64,000 nt of DNA. Source: an uncultured Oscillospiraceae bacterium. GTDB taxonomy: Bacteria > Bacillota > Clostridia > Oscillospirales > Oscillospiraceae. The notes beneath the pieces are model-generated. The model was given only the letters and a program-made list of their open reading frames with translations. It did not search any database and was not told the DNA's origin. The DNA lies in assembly GCA_910578505.1 (NCBI GenBank), contig CAJTPV010000011.1:1-64000 (forward strand), given 5' to 3'. Below, piece after piece: positions 35,852 to 43,917 of the stretch (position 1 is the first letter of the stretch; each line of letters begins with the position of its first letter). The position numbers were made by a program, and so were the translations under genes.

Positions 35852-36493
35852 ATGGAAAAGATCGATGAACGGATTGCGAAGGATCTGCTGAAAATCAGGG
35901 CCGTATTCTTCCGCCCGGAGGAGCCGTTTACCTGGGCCAGCGGCATCAAGAGCCCGGTGTACTGCGACAACCGGCTGACCCTCACCGCCCCGGAGGTGCG
36001 AAACGACGTGGAAAACGCCCTGGCGGAGACCATCCGGCGGGAGTACCCGGACTGCGAGGTGCTGATGGGCACGTCCACCGCCGGCATCGCCCACGCCGCC
36101 ATTACCGGCCATATCCTGGGCCTGCCCATGGGCTACGTCCGCTCCGGCAATAAGGACCACGGGCGGCAGAACCAGATCGAGGGCCGGCTGGAAAAGGGCC
36201 AGAAGGTGGTGGTGGTGGAGGACCTGATCTCCACCGGCGGCAGCGTCATCGAGGTGGTGAACGTGCTGCGGGAGGCCGGGGCCCAGGTGCTGGGCATTGT
36301 CAGCATCTTCACCTACGGCATGCGGAAGGGCCTGGACCGGCTGGCGGCGGCGGAGGTGAAAAACGTCAGTCTCACCAACTTCGACGTCATCGCACGGGTG
36401 GCTGCAGAGGAAAATTACATCAAGCCAGAGGACGTGGACCGGCTCATCGCGTTCCGGAACAACCCCTCTGACGAGAGCTGGATTGGGAGGTAA
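35852..36493 (+). CDS. pyrE: Orotate phosphoribosyltransferase
   Basis: This 213-residue type I PRTase joins orotate and PRPP to OMP. The PRPP loop VVVVEDLISTGGSVIEVV, the catalytic flexible loop YVRSGNKDHGRQNQIEG and SGIKSPVYCDNR are complete. AAGGAGAAG precedes the ATG. Confidence 0.96.
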   Translation: MEKIDERIAKDLLKIRAVFFRPEEPFTWASGIKSPVYCDNRLTLTAPEVRNDVENALAETIRREYPDCEVLMGTSTAGIAHAAITGHILGLPMGYVRSGNKDHGRQNQIEGRLEKGQKVVVVEDLISTGGSVIEVVNVLREAGAQVLGIVSIFTYGMRKGLDRLAAAEVKNVSLTNFDVIARVAAEENYIKPEDVDRLIAFRNNPSDESWIGR

Positions 36494-36499
36494 TCTGTT

Positions 36500-37414
36500 A
36501 TGAGAAGTTTGATCGACATTCTGGACCTGACCACGGAGGAGATCAACGACCTGGTGGCCGTTGCCAGCGACATCATCCAAAACCCCGCCGCCTACGCCCA
36601 CAAGTGCGACGGCAAGATCCTGGCCACCCTCTTCTTCGAGCCCTCCACCCGCACCCGCCTCAGCTTCGAGTCCGCCATGCTGAGCCTGGGCGGGCAGACC
36701 CTGGGCTTTTCCGAGGCCTCCAGCTCCTCCGCCTCCAAGGGGGAGAGCGTGGCCGACACCGTGCGCACCGTCAGCTGCTACAGCGACATCATCGCCATGC
36801 GCCACCCCAAGGAGGGCGCGCCCCTGGTGGCCGCCATGCATGCCACTGTGCCCGTCATTAACGCCGGGGACGGCGGCCACAACCACCCCACCCAGACCCT
36901 CACCGACCTGCTGACCATCCACCATGAGAAGGGCCGGTTCAACGGCCTGACCGTGGGCCTGTGCGGGGACCTGAAGTTTGGCCGCACCGTCCACTCCCTC
37001 ATCAACGCCCTCAGCCGCTATGAGGACATCCGCATCGTGCTCATCTCCCCGGAGGAATTGAAGCTGCCCAGCTATGTAAAAAAGGATGTGCTGCAAAAGA
37101 ACAATATCCCCTATCTCCAGACCACGGACCTGGAGGCGGTCATGCCGGAGCTGGATATCCTCTATATGACCCGCGTCCAGCGGGAGCGGTTCTTCAACGA
37201 GGAGGACTACCTGCGTCTGAAGGACAGCTATATCCTCACGCCGGAGAAGCTGGCAAACGCCAAGGCGGACCTGAGCATCCTGCACCCGCTGCCCCGTGTC
37301 AACGAGATCTCCGTGGCCGTGGACCAGGACCCCAGGGCCGCGTACTTCCGCCAGGCCCGGTACGGGCGGTTCATCCGCATGGCTCTGATTATGAAACTGT
37401 TGGGCATTCAGTGA
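36500..37414 (+). CDS. pyrB: Aspartate carbamoyltransferase catalytic subunit
   Basis: This 304-residue enzyme makes carbamoyl aspartate. The carbamoyl-phosphate motif FFEPSTRTRLSFESA, the 80s loop SSSASKGES, NAGDGGHNHPTQTLTDL and HPLPRVNEI are all intact. It is followed by its regulatory chain pyrI, so allosteric control by nucleotides is expected. Confidence 0.97.
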   Translation: MRSLIDILDLTTEEINDLVAVASDIIQNPAAYAHKCDGKILATLFFEPSTRTRLSFESAMLSLGGQTLGFSEASSSSASKGESVADTVRTVSCYSDIIAMRHPKEGAPLVAAMHATVPVINAGDGGHNHPTQTLTDLLTIHHEKGRFNGLTVGLCGDLKFGRTVHSLINALSRYEDIRIVLISPEELKLPSYVKKDVLQKNNIPYLQTTDLEAVMPELDILYMTRVQRERFFNEEDYLRLKDSYILTPEKLANAKADLSILHPLPRVNEISVAVDQDPRAAYFRQARYGRFIRMALIMKLLGIQ

Positions 37415-37430
37415 GAAGGGGGAAACGAAT

Positions 37431-37850
37431 ATGATTATCGACGCCATTAAAAACGGCATTGTCATCGACCACATCGCCGCCGGCAAGTGCATGGAGCTGT
37501 ATCAGATCCTGGGCCTGGGCGACCTGGACTGCTCCGTGGCCATCCTGAAGAACGTCACCAGCCGGAAGCTGGGGCGCAAGGACATCATCAAGATCGACCG
37601 GAACCTGGAGCTGGACTGGGACGTCATCGGCTACGTGGACCCCAACATCACCGTCAATATCATCCGGGACGGCGAGCAGGTGGAGAAGCGCCAGCTGAAG
37701 ATGCCGGAGACCATCACCAACGTCCTGCACTGCCGCAATCCCCGGTGCATCACCTCCGTGGAGCAGGAGCTGCCCCAGGTGTTCAAGCTCACCGACCGGG
37801 CCAACCGGGTCTACCGCTGCCTCTACTGCGAGACCAAGGCCGGGAAATAA
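37431..37850 (+). CDS. pyrI: Aspartate carbamoyltransferase regulatory chain
   Basis: The 139-residue subunit has an N-terminal nucleotide-binding domain (IKNGIVIDHIAAGK) and a C-terminal zinc domain with HCRNPRC and YRCLYCET cysteines. It forms the regulated holoenzyme with PyrB. Last gene of the operon; carAB is not present here. Confidence 0.96.
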   Translation: MIIDAIKNGIVIDHIAAGKCMELYQILGLGDLDCSVAILKNVTSRKLGRKDIIKIDRNLELDWDVIGYVDPNITVNIIRDGEQVEKRQLKMPETITNVLHCRNPRCITSVEQELPQVFKLTDRANRVYRCLYCETKAGK

Positions 37851-37859
37851 AGCCTGTTG

Positions 37860-37908
37860 CCATAAAAGAAGAACGCAGCCGGACCGCGGCTGCGTTCTTC
37901 TTTTATGG
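37860..37908. terminator. 21-bp bidirectional terminator
   Basis: The arm at 37860-37880 is perfectly complementary to 37888-37908 around a seven-base loop, with T-rich segments in both directions. It separates pyrI from the convergent ilvE. Confidence 0.93.
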
Positions 37909-37919
37909 GGAGAGGGGCA

Positions 37920-38996
37920 TCAGAGCTGCACGATCCAGCCCATGTCGTCGGCCACCACGCCGGTCTGCATGCCATAGATGTGGTCATACAGCTTCTGGGA
38001 CACAGGCCCCACGCCGCCGCCGTTGATGACGATATCCGCGTTTTTATACCGCAGATAGCCGATGGGGGAGATAACGCAGGCGGTGCCGGTGGCCCAGGCT
38101 TCCTGGAGGGAGCCGTCCTTGCTGGCCGCGGCCACGTCCTCAATGGAGAGCCGCCGCTCGCTGACCTTGTAGCCCCACTTGCGCAGCAGGGTGATGGTGC
38201 TGTCACGGGTGACGCCGGGCAGGATGGACCCGCCCAGAGGCGCGGTAATCACCTCGTCGTTGATCATAAAGAACGCATTGGAGGTGCCCACCTCCTCCAC
38301 GTACTTGTGCTCATGGGCGTCCAGCCACAGGACCTCTTTGCAGCCGTTTTCCAGGGCCTTCTTGGTGGCCCGCATGCCGCCGGCGTAGTTGCCGCCCACC
38401 TTGGCGAAGCCGGTGCCGCCCACGGCGGCGCGGATGTACTCGTCCTCCACATAGATGTGGCTGCCGGTCAGTCCGCCCCGGTTGATGTCGTAGTACGCGC
38501 CCACGGCGCAGAGGATGATGATGAAATGGTAGTGCTCCGCCGGTTCCACGGAGAAGCTGACCTCGTCGGAGATGATATACGGGCGGATATACAGCGCCGT
38601 ACCGGGCTGGGTGGGGATCCAGTCCGCGTCCACCTTGACGATGGACTTCACGGCCTCGATGAACAGCTCCTCGTCCATGTAGGGGATGCACATGCGCTCA
38701 TTTGTGCGGTTGAGCCGCTTGGCGTTCATGTCGGGGCGGAAGAGGTTGATCTTCCCCTCCGGGGTGAGATACGCCTTCATGCCCTCGAACATCATCTGGG
38801 CGTAATGCAGTACGCAGCTGGCGGGGTCCAGGCTGATGGGGCCGTAGGGGACGATCTTGCCGTCGTGCCAGCCCTGGCCCTCGTCGTAGTCCATGATGAA
38901 CATATGGTCGGTGAAGTACTTGCCGAAGCCCAGGTCGGTCTGGTCCGGCTTGGGCTTGGGGGTCTGGGTACGGGTTACGGGAAATGTGTAAGACAT
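37920..38996 (-). CDS. ilvE: Branched-chain amino acid aminotransferase
   Basis: This 358-residue fold-type IV PLP enzyme interconverts valine, leucine and isoleucine with their 2-oxoacids. It has FEGMKAYLTPEGKINLFRP, the PLP-lysine segment GNYAGGMRATKKALENGC and the later TSNAFFMINDEVITAPLGGSILPGVTRDS (split motif). Length matches the long BCAT II class. It is last in a minus-strand series after the 2-oxoacid oxidoreductase genes, whose substrates it makes or uses. Confidence 0.95.
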   Translation of the reverse strand: MSYTFPVTRTQTPKPKPDQTDLGFGKYFTDHMFIMDYDEGQGWHDGKIVPYGPISLDPASCVLHYAQMMFEGMKAYLTPEGKINLFRPDMNAKRLNRTNERMCIPYMDEELFIEAVKSIVKVDADWIPTQPGTALYIRPYIISDEVSFSVEPAEHYHFIIILCAVGAYYDINRGGLTGSHIYVEDEYIRAAVGGTGFAKVGGNYAGGMRATKKALENGCKEVLWLDAHEHKYVEEVGTSNAFFMINDEVITAPLGGSILPGVTRDSTITLLRKWGYKVSERRLSIEDVAAASKDGSLQEAWATGTACVISPIGYLRYKNADIVINGGGVGPVSQKLYDHIYGMQTGVVADDMGWIVQL

Positions 38997-39020
38997 GGGA
39001 ATTGCCGCCTTTCCATAAGT

Positions 39021-39806
39021 TTAGTTGAAATATAGCTCCGGCCTTCTGTCCCGGAAAACATTGATCGAATTTCGGATGCCGGCGATGACGGAGAAATCCG
39101 CCTCGCCGGAAATGATCTCCTCCTGGTCCCCGGCGTGGGCCAGGTACTCGCCCCAGGGGTCAATCACAGCGCTGTGGCCGCCGCAGCGGGTCTCGCCCGC
39201 TGTGCCCACGCTGTTGCACAGGGCCAGGAACATCTGGTTCTCAATGGCCCTGGCCCGCGCCAGGGTCTCCAGGTGCATGGTCCGCTTGTCCGGCCACTGG
39301 GCCACCACGAACAGCAGGTCCACGCCCTGTACCGTCAGGGTGCGGGTCAGCTCCGGAAAGCGAATGTCATAACAGATGATGAGGCCGCAGTCCACCCCGT
39401 CCAGCTGAAACCGGCAGGTGTGGTCTCCCGGCTGGAAATGCTCGTGCTCCTTGGCGTAGGTGAACAGGTGGGTCTTGTCGTACTCAGCCACGCACGCGCC
39501 GGCGCGGTCGAAGACATAAGCGGTATTATAGAACTTGTCTCCCCGCCGGTTGACCACGCTGCCGCAGACGATGTTGACGTTCAATTCCTTCGCCAGCGCG
39601 GAAAATACGCCCTTTGTCCGCTCACCGTCCTGGTCGGCGTGGGCGGCCAGGTCCTCCGGAAAGTACCCGGTGTTCCAGGTCTCCGGCAGGACGACCACAT
39701 CCGCCCCGTCCCGCCCCACGGCCTCCCGGATCAGCTCCTCGGCGTGGGCGTAGTTGTACGCCTCATCGCCCAGGCGCATGTCCATCTGCGCACAGGAAAT
39801 TTTCAT
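39021..39806 (-). CDS. Carbon-nitrogen hydrolase, omega-amidase-like
   Basis: The 261-residue nitrilase-fold protein has the Glu-Lys-Cys triad in LPETWNTGY, YDKTHLF and LIICYDIRFPE. The sequence resembles omega-amidase/Nit2 and YafV, which hydrolyse 2-oxoglutaramate or 2-oxosuccinamate. The MKISCAQ start at 39806 lies four bases after the upstream gene's stop; a start five codons earlier would overlap it. Position with ilvE suggests coupling to transamination with amide donors (inference). Confidence 0.85.
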   Translation of the reverse strand: MKISCAQMDMRLGDEAYNYAHAEELIREAVGRDGADVVVLPETWNTGYFPEDLAAHADQDGERTKGVFSALAKELNVNIVCGSVVNRRGDKFYNTAYVFDRAGACVAEYDKTHLFTYAKEHEHFQPGDHTCRFQLDGVDCGLIICYDIRFPELTRTLTVQGVDLLFVVAQWPDKRTMHLETLARARAIENQMFLALCNSVGTAGETRCGGHSAVIDPWGEYLAHAGDQEEIISGEADFSVIAGIRNSINVFRDRRPELYFN

Positions 39807-39810
39807 CCGC

Positions 39811-40350
39811 TCAGCCCTCATAGTCGCGGCCCAGCTCCAGGGCCTTCAGGTTCAGATCCACCAGCGCGGCCTTTTTGGGGGGCACCAGCTTTCTGACCGT
39901 CTCGTCCGTGCCGTCGAAGGACAGCTCCGGGTTGTTTTTCAGCACGCAGCCCATCATAATCATGTTGGCCAGGGTGGACACGCCGGCGTCGCCGGCCATC
40001 TGGGTGGCGGGGATGTAGAAGACCTGCACGTCGCTTCGCGTCACCTTCTCGCCGATGAGGGTGGAGTCCACGTAGATCTGCCCGCCGGGGACCACGGTGT
40101 CCACGTACTTCTGCAAAGAGGGCAGGTTCATGACAATCAGCACGTCCGGGCTGGTGATAATGGGGGAGCCCACGGGATCATCGGAGAGGATGACGTTGCA
40201 GTTGGCGGTGCCGCCCCGCATCTCCGGGCCGTAGGAGGGCAGCCAGCTGACCTGCAAATCCTCCAGCAGCCCCTTGTAGGCCAGGAACTTCCCGGCAAAG
40301 AGGATGCCCTGCCCGCCGAAACCGGCAATCAGAATCTGGGTCGTTTTCAT
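39811..40350 (-). CDS. 2-oxoacid:ferredoxin oxidoreductase gamma subunit (VOR type)
   Basis: The 179-residue subunit has the gamma-family start IAGFGGQGILFAGKFLAY and a central ATQMAGDAGVSTLANMIMMG. With alpha, beta and delta it forms a four-subunit enzyme that interconverts a 2-oxoacid plus CoA with acyl-CoA, CO2 and reduced ferredoxin. It overlaps the beta gene by four bases. Confidence 0.92.
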   Translation of the reverse strand: MKTTQILIAGFGGQGILFAGKFLAYKGLLEDLQVSWLPSYGPEMRGGTANCNVILSDDPVGSPIITSPDVLIVMNLPSLQKYVDTVVPGGQIYVDSTLIGEKVTRSDVQVFYIPATQMAGDAGVSTLANMIMMGCVLKNNPELSFDGTDETVRKLVPPKKAALVDLNLKALELGRDYEG

Positions 40351-41108
40351 TTCTGCTCCGCCTCCTTTGCCGCCGTTCTGTCCTTATAGACGCCCAGGGG
40401 ATAATAGGGGATCATGTCGCTCTCCACCCACTCCAGGGCTTTCTGGGGGGTCATGCCCCAGTTGGTGGGACAGGCGGAGACTACCTCCACCAGGGAGAAG
40501 CCCTTGTTCTCCACCTGGTTCCGGAACGCCTTTTCAATGGCCTTCCCCGCGGCCTTCACGTTCTTGACGTTGTTCACCGCCACACGGGCCACATACTCCG
40601 GGCCCTCCAGGGTGCTCAGCAGCTCGCAGACCCGGATGGGCCAGCCGCAGTGGTTCACGTCCCGGCCATAGGGGCTGGTCTGGGTCACCTGACCGGGCAG
40701 GCTGGTGGGGGCCATCTGACCGCCGGTCATGCCATAGATGGCGTTGTTGACGAAGATCACGGTGATATTCTCGTTCCTGGCGGCGGCGTGGACGGTCTCC
40801 GCCATGCCGATGGAGGCCAGGTCGCCGTCGCCCTGGTAGGTGAAGACGATGCACTCCGGGCGGCAGCGCTTGATGCCGGTGGCGCTGGCGGGGGCCCGTC
40901 CGTGGGCGGCCTCCAGCATGTCGCAGCTGAAGTAGTCGTAGGCCATGACCGCGCAGCCCACGGGGGCCACGCCGATGGTGCGGCCCTCAATGCCCAGGTT
41001 GTCAATAGCCTCCGCCACCAGACGGTGGATAATGCCGTGGGGACAGCCGGGGCAGTAGTGCAGCACCGCGTCCGTCAGGGCATGGGGTTTCTGAAAAACA
41101 ACAGCCAT
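40347..41108 (-). CDS. 2-oxoacid:ferredoxin oxidoreductase beta subunit (TPP-binding, VOR type)
   Basis: The 253-residue subunit carries the cluster or substrate motif YCPGCPHGIIHRL and the TPP-binding YQGDGDLASIG with NNAIYGMTGGQMAPT. It most resembles VorA/KorB subunits. It starts one base beyond the alpha gene's stop. Confidence 0.93.
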   Translation of the reverse strand: MAVVFQKPHALTDAVLHYCPGCPHGIIHRLVAEAIDNLGIEGRTIGVAPVGCAVMAYDYFSCDMLEAAHGRAPASATGIKRCRPECIVFTYQGDGDLASIGMAETVHAAARNENITVIFVNNAIYGMTGGQMAPTSLPGQVTQTSPYGRDVNHCGWPIRVCELLSTLEGPEYVARVAVNNVKNVKAAGKAIEKAFRNQVENKGFSLVEVVSACPTNWGMTPQKALEWVESDMIPYYPLGVYKDRTAAKEAEQK

Positions 41109-41109
41109 G

Positions 41110-42171
41110 TCAGTTCACTCCTTTCGCAGCTTCGCGGATGCTCTCCAGCACCTGGTCCGGGCTGGGGATCATGCCGCCGGTCCGGTTGCAGAGGGATACC
41201 GGGCGCGTACACTCGGTGGCCAGCCGGATGTCGTCGATCATCTGGCCCATGTTCAGCTCCACGGACACAAAGGCTTTCACCTGCTCCGCAGCCTGACGTA
41301 GCGCCTTCTTCGGGAAGGGCCACAGGGTGATGGGACGAATCAGCCCCACCTTGACGCCCTCGTTCCGGGCGGCGGCGACGGCGTTTTTCGCCACACGGGA
41401 GGCGATGCCGAAAGCCACTACGCAGATTTCCGCGTCCTCCATCCTGTACGCTTCGTACAGGGCCTCGTTCTCCTCGATGGTTTTGTACTTCTCAAAGCGG
41501 GCGAAGTTGGTGCGCTCCAGCTCGTCCGGCTTCAGGTACAGGGAGTTGACAATGTTGTGTTTGCGCTGCATGCCCGTGCCGGTGAGGGCCCAGGGCTTGT
41601 CGTAGCTCTCGATCTCCGCGTCCTCGAAGGAGATGGGCTCCATCATCTGCCCGATGGTGCCGTCCGCCAGGATCATGGAGGTCATGCGGTACTTGTCCGC
41701 CAGATTGAACCCCTTGATGGTGAGGCTTGCCATCTCCTGCACCGACGCCGGGGCCAGGACGATCATATGGTAATCGCCGTGTCCGCCGCCCTTGGTGGCC
41801 TGGAAGTAGTCGGACTGGCTGGGCTGGATGCCGCCCAGGCCGGGGCCGCCCCGCTGCACGTTCACCACAAAGGCCGGCACGTCGGACCCGGCTATGTAGC
41901 TCAGCCCCTCGCTCTTCAGGGAAATTCCGGGGCTGGAGGAGGAGGTCATCACCCGCATACCGGCAGCAGCCGCGCCGTAGACCATGTTGATGGAGGCGAT
42001 CTCGCTCTCCGCCTGGAGGAACACGCCGCCGATCTTGGGCATCTTCTTCGCCATGTAGGCGGCAATCTCCGTCTGGGGGGTGATGGGGTAGCCGAAGTAG
42101 TGGCGGCATCCGGCCCGGATGGCGGCCTCGGCGATGGCCTCATTCCCCTTCATCAAAATTCTTTCTGCCAT
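41110..42171 (-). CDS. vorB: 2-oxoacid:ferredoxin oxidoreductase alpha subunit (VorB type)
   Basis: The 353-residue subunit has KGNEAIAEAAIRAGCRHYFGYPITPQTEI, MTSSSSPGISLKSEG and RGGPGLGGIQPSQSDYF, the pattern of 3-methyl-2-oxobutanoate (VorB) and 2-oxoglutarate (KorA) subunits. Linkage to ilvE favours branched-chain oxoacids. 14 bases separate it from the ferredoxin-like delta subunit. Confidence 0.93.
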   Translation of the reverse strand: MAERILMKGNEAIAEAAIRAGCRHYFGYPITPQTEIAAYMAKKMPKIGGVFLQAESEIASINMVYGAAAAGMRVMTSSSSPGISLKSEGLSYIAGSDVPAFVVNVQRGGPGLGGIQPSQSDYFQATKGGGHGDYHMIVLAPASVQEMASLTIKGFNLADKYRMTSMILADGTIGQMMEPISFEDAEIESYDKPWALTGTGMQRKHNIVNSLYLKPDELERTNFARFEKYKTIEENEALYEAYRMEDAEICVVAFGIASRVAKNAVAAARNEGVKVGLIRPITLWPFPKKALRQAAEQVKAFVSVELNMGQMIDDIRLATECTRPVSLCNRTGGMIPSPDQVLESIREAAKGVN

Positions 42172-42185
42172 AGTCGCTTTACTCC

Positions 42186-42392
42186 TTACTTTTCAACAGT
42201 GATGATGCAATCCGGGCACATCGTGGCGCAGAACGCGCAGGCGATGCAGCTCTCCTGATCCGTCATCACCGCGGGATAGTAGCCCTTCTGGTTGATCGTA
42301 TCCTTGGCAATCGCCAGGATATGCTTGGGACATGCCTCCACACACAGGCCGCAGCCTTTGCAGAGGTCCGTTTTGAACGTTACTTTTGCCAT
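42186..42392 (-). CDS. Ferredoxin-like delta subunit of 2-oxoacid oxidoreductase
   Basis: The 68-residue protein has two 4Fe-4S sets, CKGCGLCVEACP and CIACAFCATMCP. It passes electrons between the oxidoreductase and soluble ferredoxin. The ATG at 42392 follows AAGAAAGGAATT. It is the first gene of the oxidoreductase group. Confidence 0.93.
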   Translation of the reverse strand: MAKVTFKTDLCKGCGLCVEACPKHILAIAKDTINQKGYYPAVMTDQESCIACAFCATMCPDCIITVEK

Positions 42393-42711
42393 ACTTAAAT
42401 TCCTTTCTTCTTTGCTGTGGACCGGGGTCCCGCCCCCGGACGGCGGGTTACTTTTGTGCGAACAAAAGTAACCAAAAATCGCCATCCCTACGGTCTGGAC
42501 CCCCTGATTTTACGGGGGCTTATTTTTTTGCGCTTATGCCTGCTGGTTTTTTCTACGCTTTTGCGGCGCTTCGTGATGCCTGTCCCTGCTTCTACGGCCT
42601 ATCCTTGGTACACTTTTGCAGGGCTGCTCATTGCACGGAATACTCTGCTCGTCGCACTGCGCGGATTTTGATCCGGTGCGGTCAGAGTGCCCTGCCGCCC
42701 TGTATCCGCCC
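42393..42711. repeat. Intergenic region with extragenic palindrome
   Basis: No gene is visible. GGTTACTTTTGT (42446-42457) and ACAAAAGTAACC (42462-42473) form a perfect 12-bp palindrome. CCCCC/GGGGG with a T-run follows near 42500-42528. The rest (about 42540-42700) is pyrimidine-rich and looks like non-coding repeat material of the kind scattered in these genomes. Confidence 0.6.
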
Positions 42712-43422
42712 TTAACCGAACAGCGGTCGCGGCTTGGGAGGCCCCTTCTGTTCCGGTAGATCGAAGTATTTCTCCTGTAACCGCATCGGCAGCACCTCAG
42801 ATAATCGCCCGGCCAGCTCCGCCGCCACCCGTTCCTCTGCGGTGGTCAGCCACACCGGCAGGCCGCTCAGTTCACTCAGCTGTTCTGTTAGACCCAATCC
42901 GTGCAGAACGGTTTCCGATGTTGTCTCGTGGGCAAGGTTCGTGTTGTTCACGATGTCCGTAAAGGGCAGGGCGCAGGCGGCCTCGATCTCCCGCATCACC
43001 TCCAGCGCCTCCTCCGGCGTCCGGGTCAGCGGCCTGCTGAAGTTGGCCACAAACACCATGCGGTAGTCGCCCTCCTCCCGGATATACGGCACGTACCGCC
43101 CCAGGGCGTAGGCCCCCCGGTCGTCGCCGCCGATGTCCATCACCGCGTACAGACTCCGGTCCTCCACCAGCCGGTACGCCTCCGCCGGAAGTGCCGGTAA
43201 ATCCACGTTGGAGTTGGCGAACTGAGGCGAGATCAGGTCCACACCGGCCTCCGCCAGCTCCCTTGCGCTGTCCGCCGTGCGAAAGTACGGATTGACGATG
43301 TCCAGGTCCGCAATAGCCGTCTTTTTCCCCTCGCCCGCCAGACGCAGCGCGTAGTTGACCGCGATATTGGTTTTGCCGGAGCCGTAGTGGCCCGCGAAAA
43401 GCGTCACGCGTTTATGTTCCAT
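42712..43422 (-). CDS. P-loop ATPase (MinD/ParA-like), oxidoreductase-associated
   Basis: The 236-residue protein begins with a Walker A GHYGSGKTNIAVNYA and has a DLDIVNPYFRT switch-like motif and VMDIGGDDRGA. The remaining sequence is helical and unassigned. Position between the GNAT gene and the oxidoreductase cluster suggests a maturation or cluster-insertion role (inference). The ATG at 43422 (MEHKRVT) is preferred over the ATG four codons earlier that overlaps the ribosome binding site. Confidence 0.78.
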   Translation of the reverse strand: MEHKRVTLFAGHYGSGKTNIAVNYALRLAGEGKKTAIADLDIVNPYFRTADSARELAEAGVDLISPQFANSNVDLPALPAEAYRLVEDRSLYAVMDIGGDDRGAYALGRYVPYIREEGDYRMVFVANFSRPLTRTPEEALEVMREIEAACALPFTDIVNNTNLAHETTSETVLHGLGLTEQLSELSGLPVWLTTAEERVAAELAGRLSEVLPMRLQEKYFDLPEQKGPPKPRPLFG

Positions 43423-43434
43423 AATACCTCTCAA

Positions 43435-43917
43435 TCAGCCGGACTGCAAGTCCTTTTTCATAATTTCATATACTAAAATTATGCCATTGCCCACCGGGTA
43501 TTGCTCATGCTTCACAGTCTGATACCCGCAGCGCTCATAAAACCGGCTTGCGGGGAGCGAGGCGTCTACCTCAGCAGTCGGACTGCTTTTCCTGATTTCC
43601 TGCTCCAGACGCTCCATGATGACCCGTCCATACCCTTTGCCCCGTTTCTCCGACGCGACGTATACCCGCGTGATGTGCTCCTGGCAAAAACTGCCGGTAC
43701 CAAGCAGAGCGCCGCCATGCTCCAGCACATACACATTGCCCGCCTGGATATCCTGGGCAATATGTTCCAAGCTGTGAAGCGCGCAAAAGAAATTTACAAT
43801 CTCATCCCGGTAATACAGGGGGTAGACCGCCGAAATACACTTCTGGACCAGCCGGAAGATATCCTCCGCCTGTCCTGCCTCCGCACGCCTGAAAACCAGC
43901 CTATTCTCCTCCGGCAT
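43435..43917 (-). CDS. GNAT family N-acetyltransferase
   Basis: The 160-residue protein has the acetyl-CoA motif YVASEKRGKGYGRVIMERLE and the C-terminal SRFYERCGYQTV. The start shares one base with the stop of the upstream synthetase gene (TAATG), so translation is coupled. The acceptor is unknown. GNATs next to acyl-CoA synthetases can acetylate them, which is a testable possibility. Confidence 0.87.
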   Translation of the reverse strand: MPEENRLVFRRAEAGQAEDIFRLVQKCISAVYPLYYRDEIVNFFCALHSLEHIAQDIQAGNVYVLEHGGALLGTGSFCQEHITRVYVASEKRGKGYGRVIMERLEQEIRKSSPTAEVDASLPASRFYERCGYQTVKHEQYPVGNGIILVYEIMKKDLQSG

